Shown here in pieces: positions 32,704 to 33,030 of a DNA stretch of 33,030 nucleotides (positions are counted from its first letter, which is position 1; each line of letters opens with the position of its first letter). The position numbers and the translations under genes were made by a program. The DNA is from Terriglobia bacterium. Its GTDB lineage: Bacteria > Acidobacteriota > Terriglobia > 20CM-2-55-15. Location: the NCBI GenBank assembly GCA_036496425.1, contig DASXLG010000308.1, forward strand, positions 1 to 33,030, written 5' to 3'. A model generated the notes under the pieces. It made no database searches and was not told the DNA's origin. It worked only from the letters and a program-made list of their open reading frames with translations.

Positions 32704-33030
32704 GACTCACCTTTATGGGCACCGCGGTCTTCGCGTTGCCGTCCCTGAGCTACCTGTTCGAAAAAGGCTATGAAATAAGCGGCGTCATCACGCAGCCGGA
32801 CAAGCCGGGCGGACGCGGACAGTCCATGCAGGCGTCTCCAGCTAAAAAGCGGGCTTACGAATTAAAGCTGCCGGTTTACCAGCCGTCCTCACTGAGGTCG
32901 GAAGAGGCGCGGCTGTTGATCGAAGCGCTTGCGCCGGAGATCGTCGTCGTTGTCGCTTATGGCAAGATTCTCCCGCCGTGGCTCCTGCAGTCACCGCGGC
33001 TCGGCTGCATCAATCTTCACGGTTCGCTGC
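32694..33030 (+). CDS. fmt: Methionyl-tRNA formyltransferase, N-terminal part (runs off the window)
   Basis: GTG 32694 overlaps the end of def by 10 nt and gives MGIRLTFMGTAVFALPSLSY, matching the family's M-R-I-x-F-M-G-T start; ATG 32715 would remove this strand. The frame continues with ITQPDKPGGRGQ, SPAKKRAYELKLPVYQP and VVVAYGKILP, and is cut at NLHGSL, the beginning of the NLHxSLLP active-site motif. The enzyme formylates initiator Met-tRNA using 10-formyl-tetrahydrofolate. The product is truncated by the window edge, not by mutation. Confidence 0.95.
   Translation, partial: MGIRLTFMGTAVFALPSLSYLFEKGYEISGVITQPDKPGGRGQSMQASPAKKRAYELKLPVYQPSSLRSEEARLLIEALAPEIVVVVAYGKILPPWLLQSPRLGCINLHGSL

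Overview
The window looks like a chromosomal segment from an acidobacterium. The markers are a TIGR03435-type exported protein, a VWFA-related protein of the kind expanded in Acidobacteria, a DUF6152 gene between two exported paralogues, and several exported proteins with a GTW-type N-terminal motif. Core genes (mlaEFD, greA, aroC, def, fmt, xth) fit a Gram-negative envelope and normal housekeeping functions. No species is assigned.

Positions 1-7340 are an accessory region, visibly more AT-rich than the rest. It opens with a 41-bp tandem array cut by the window edge. Next come an intact DUF433 antitoxin gene with a frameshifted DUF5615 toxin gene, and a tight three-gene cassette: a P-loop GTPase with a propeller-like C-terminus, a kinase-fold protein and an unrecognised protein. 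A tRNA-Leu(UAA) follows, flanked by relics of two different tyrosine recombinases pointing toward each other. A second 41-bp array of eight copies comes next, then a small coupled ORF and a PD-(D/E)XK-HEPN-like fusion. Mobile elements have apparently used this tRNA repeatedly, and the region now carries defence-like cargo.

Positions 7500-14500 hold ordinary genes: a DUF1326/DUF2182 pair, an exported protein, a VWA protein divergent from exonuclease III, and the paralogue-DUF6152-paralogue group, which contains a large REP-like double hairpin.

Positions 14640-22700 are five co-directional genes with gaps of 0-11 nt: a metallophosphoesterase, a beta-propeller protein, a protein with two homologous halves, a four-helix membrane protein, and a membrane-fused spermidine-synthase-like protein. 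The middle three have no function I can name, which makes this the second candidate for an undescribed system.

Positions 22750-27180 carry a DsbA-like thioredoxin protein, exported proteins, a PAP2 phosphatase, the TIGR03435 protein, a tRNA-Cys and a SLOG-like protein. From 27200 to the end, the minus strand has mlaE-mlaF-mlaD-greA-CDP-alcohol phosphatidyltransferase. The plus strand has aroC, def and the start of fmt. aroC and def have a -10-like box just before the start codon and no Shine-Dalgarno sequence, which suggests leaderless transcripts.
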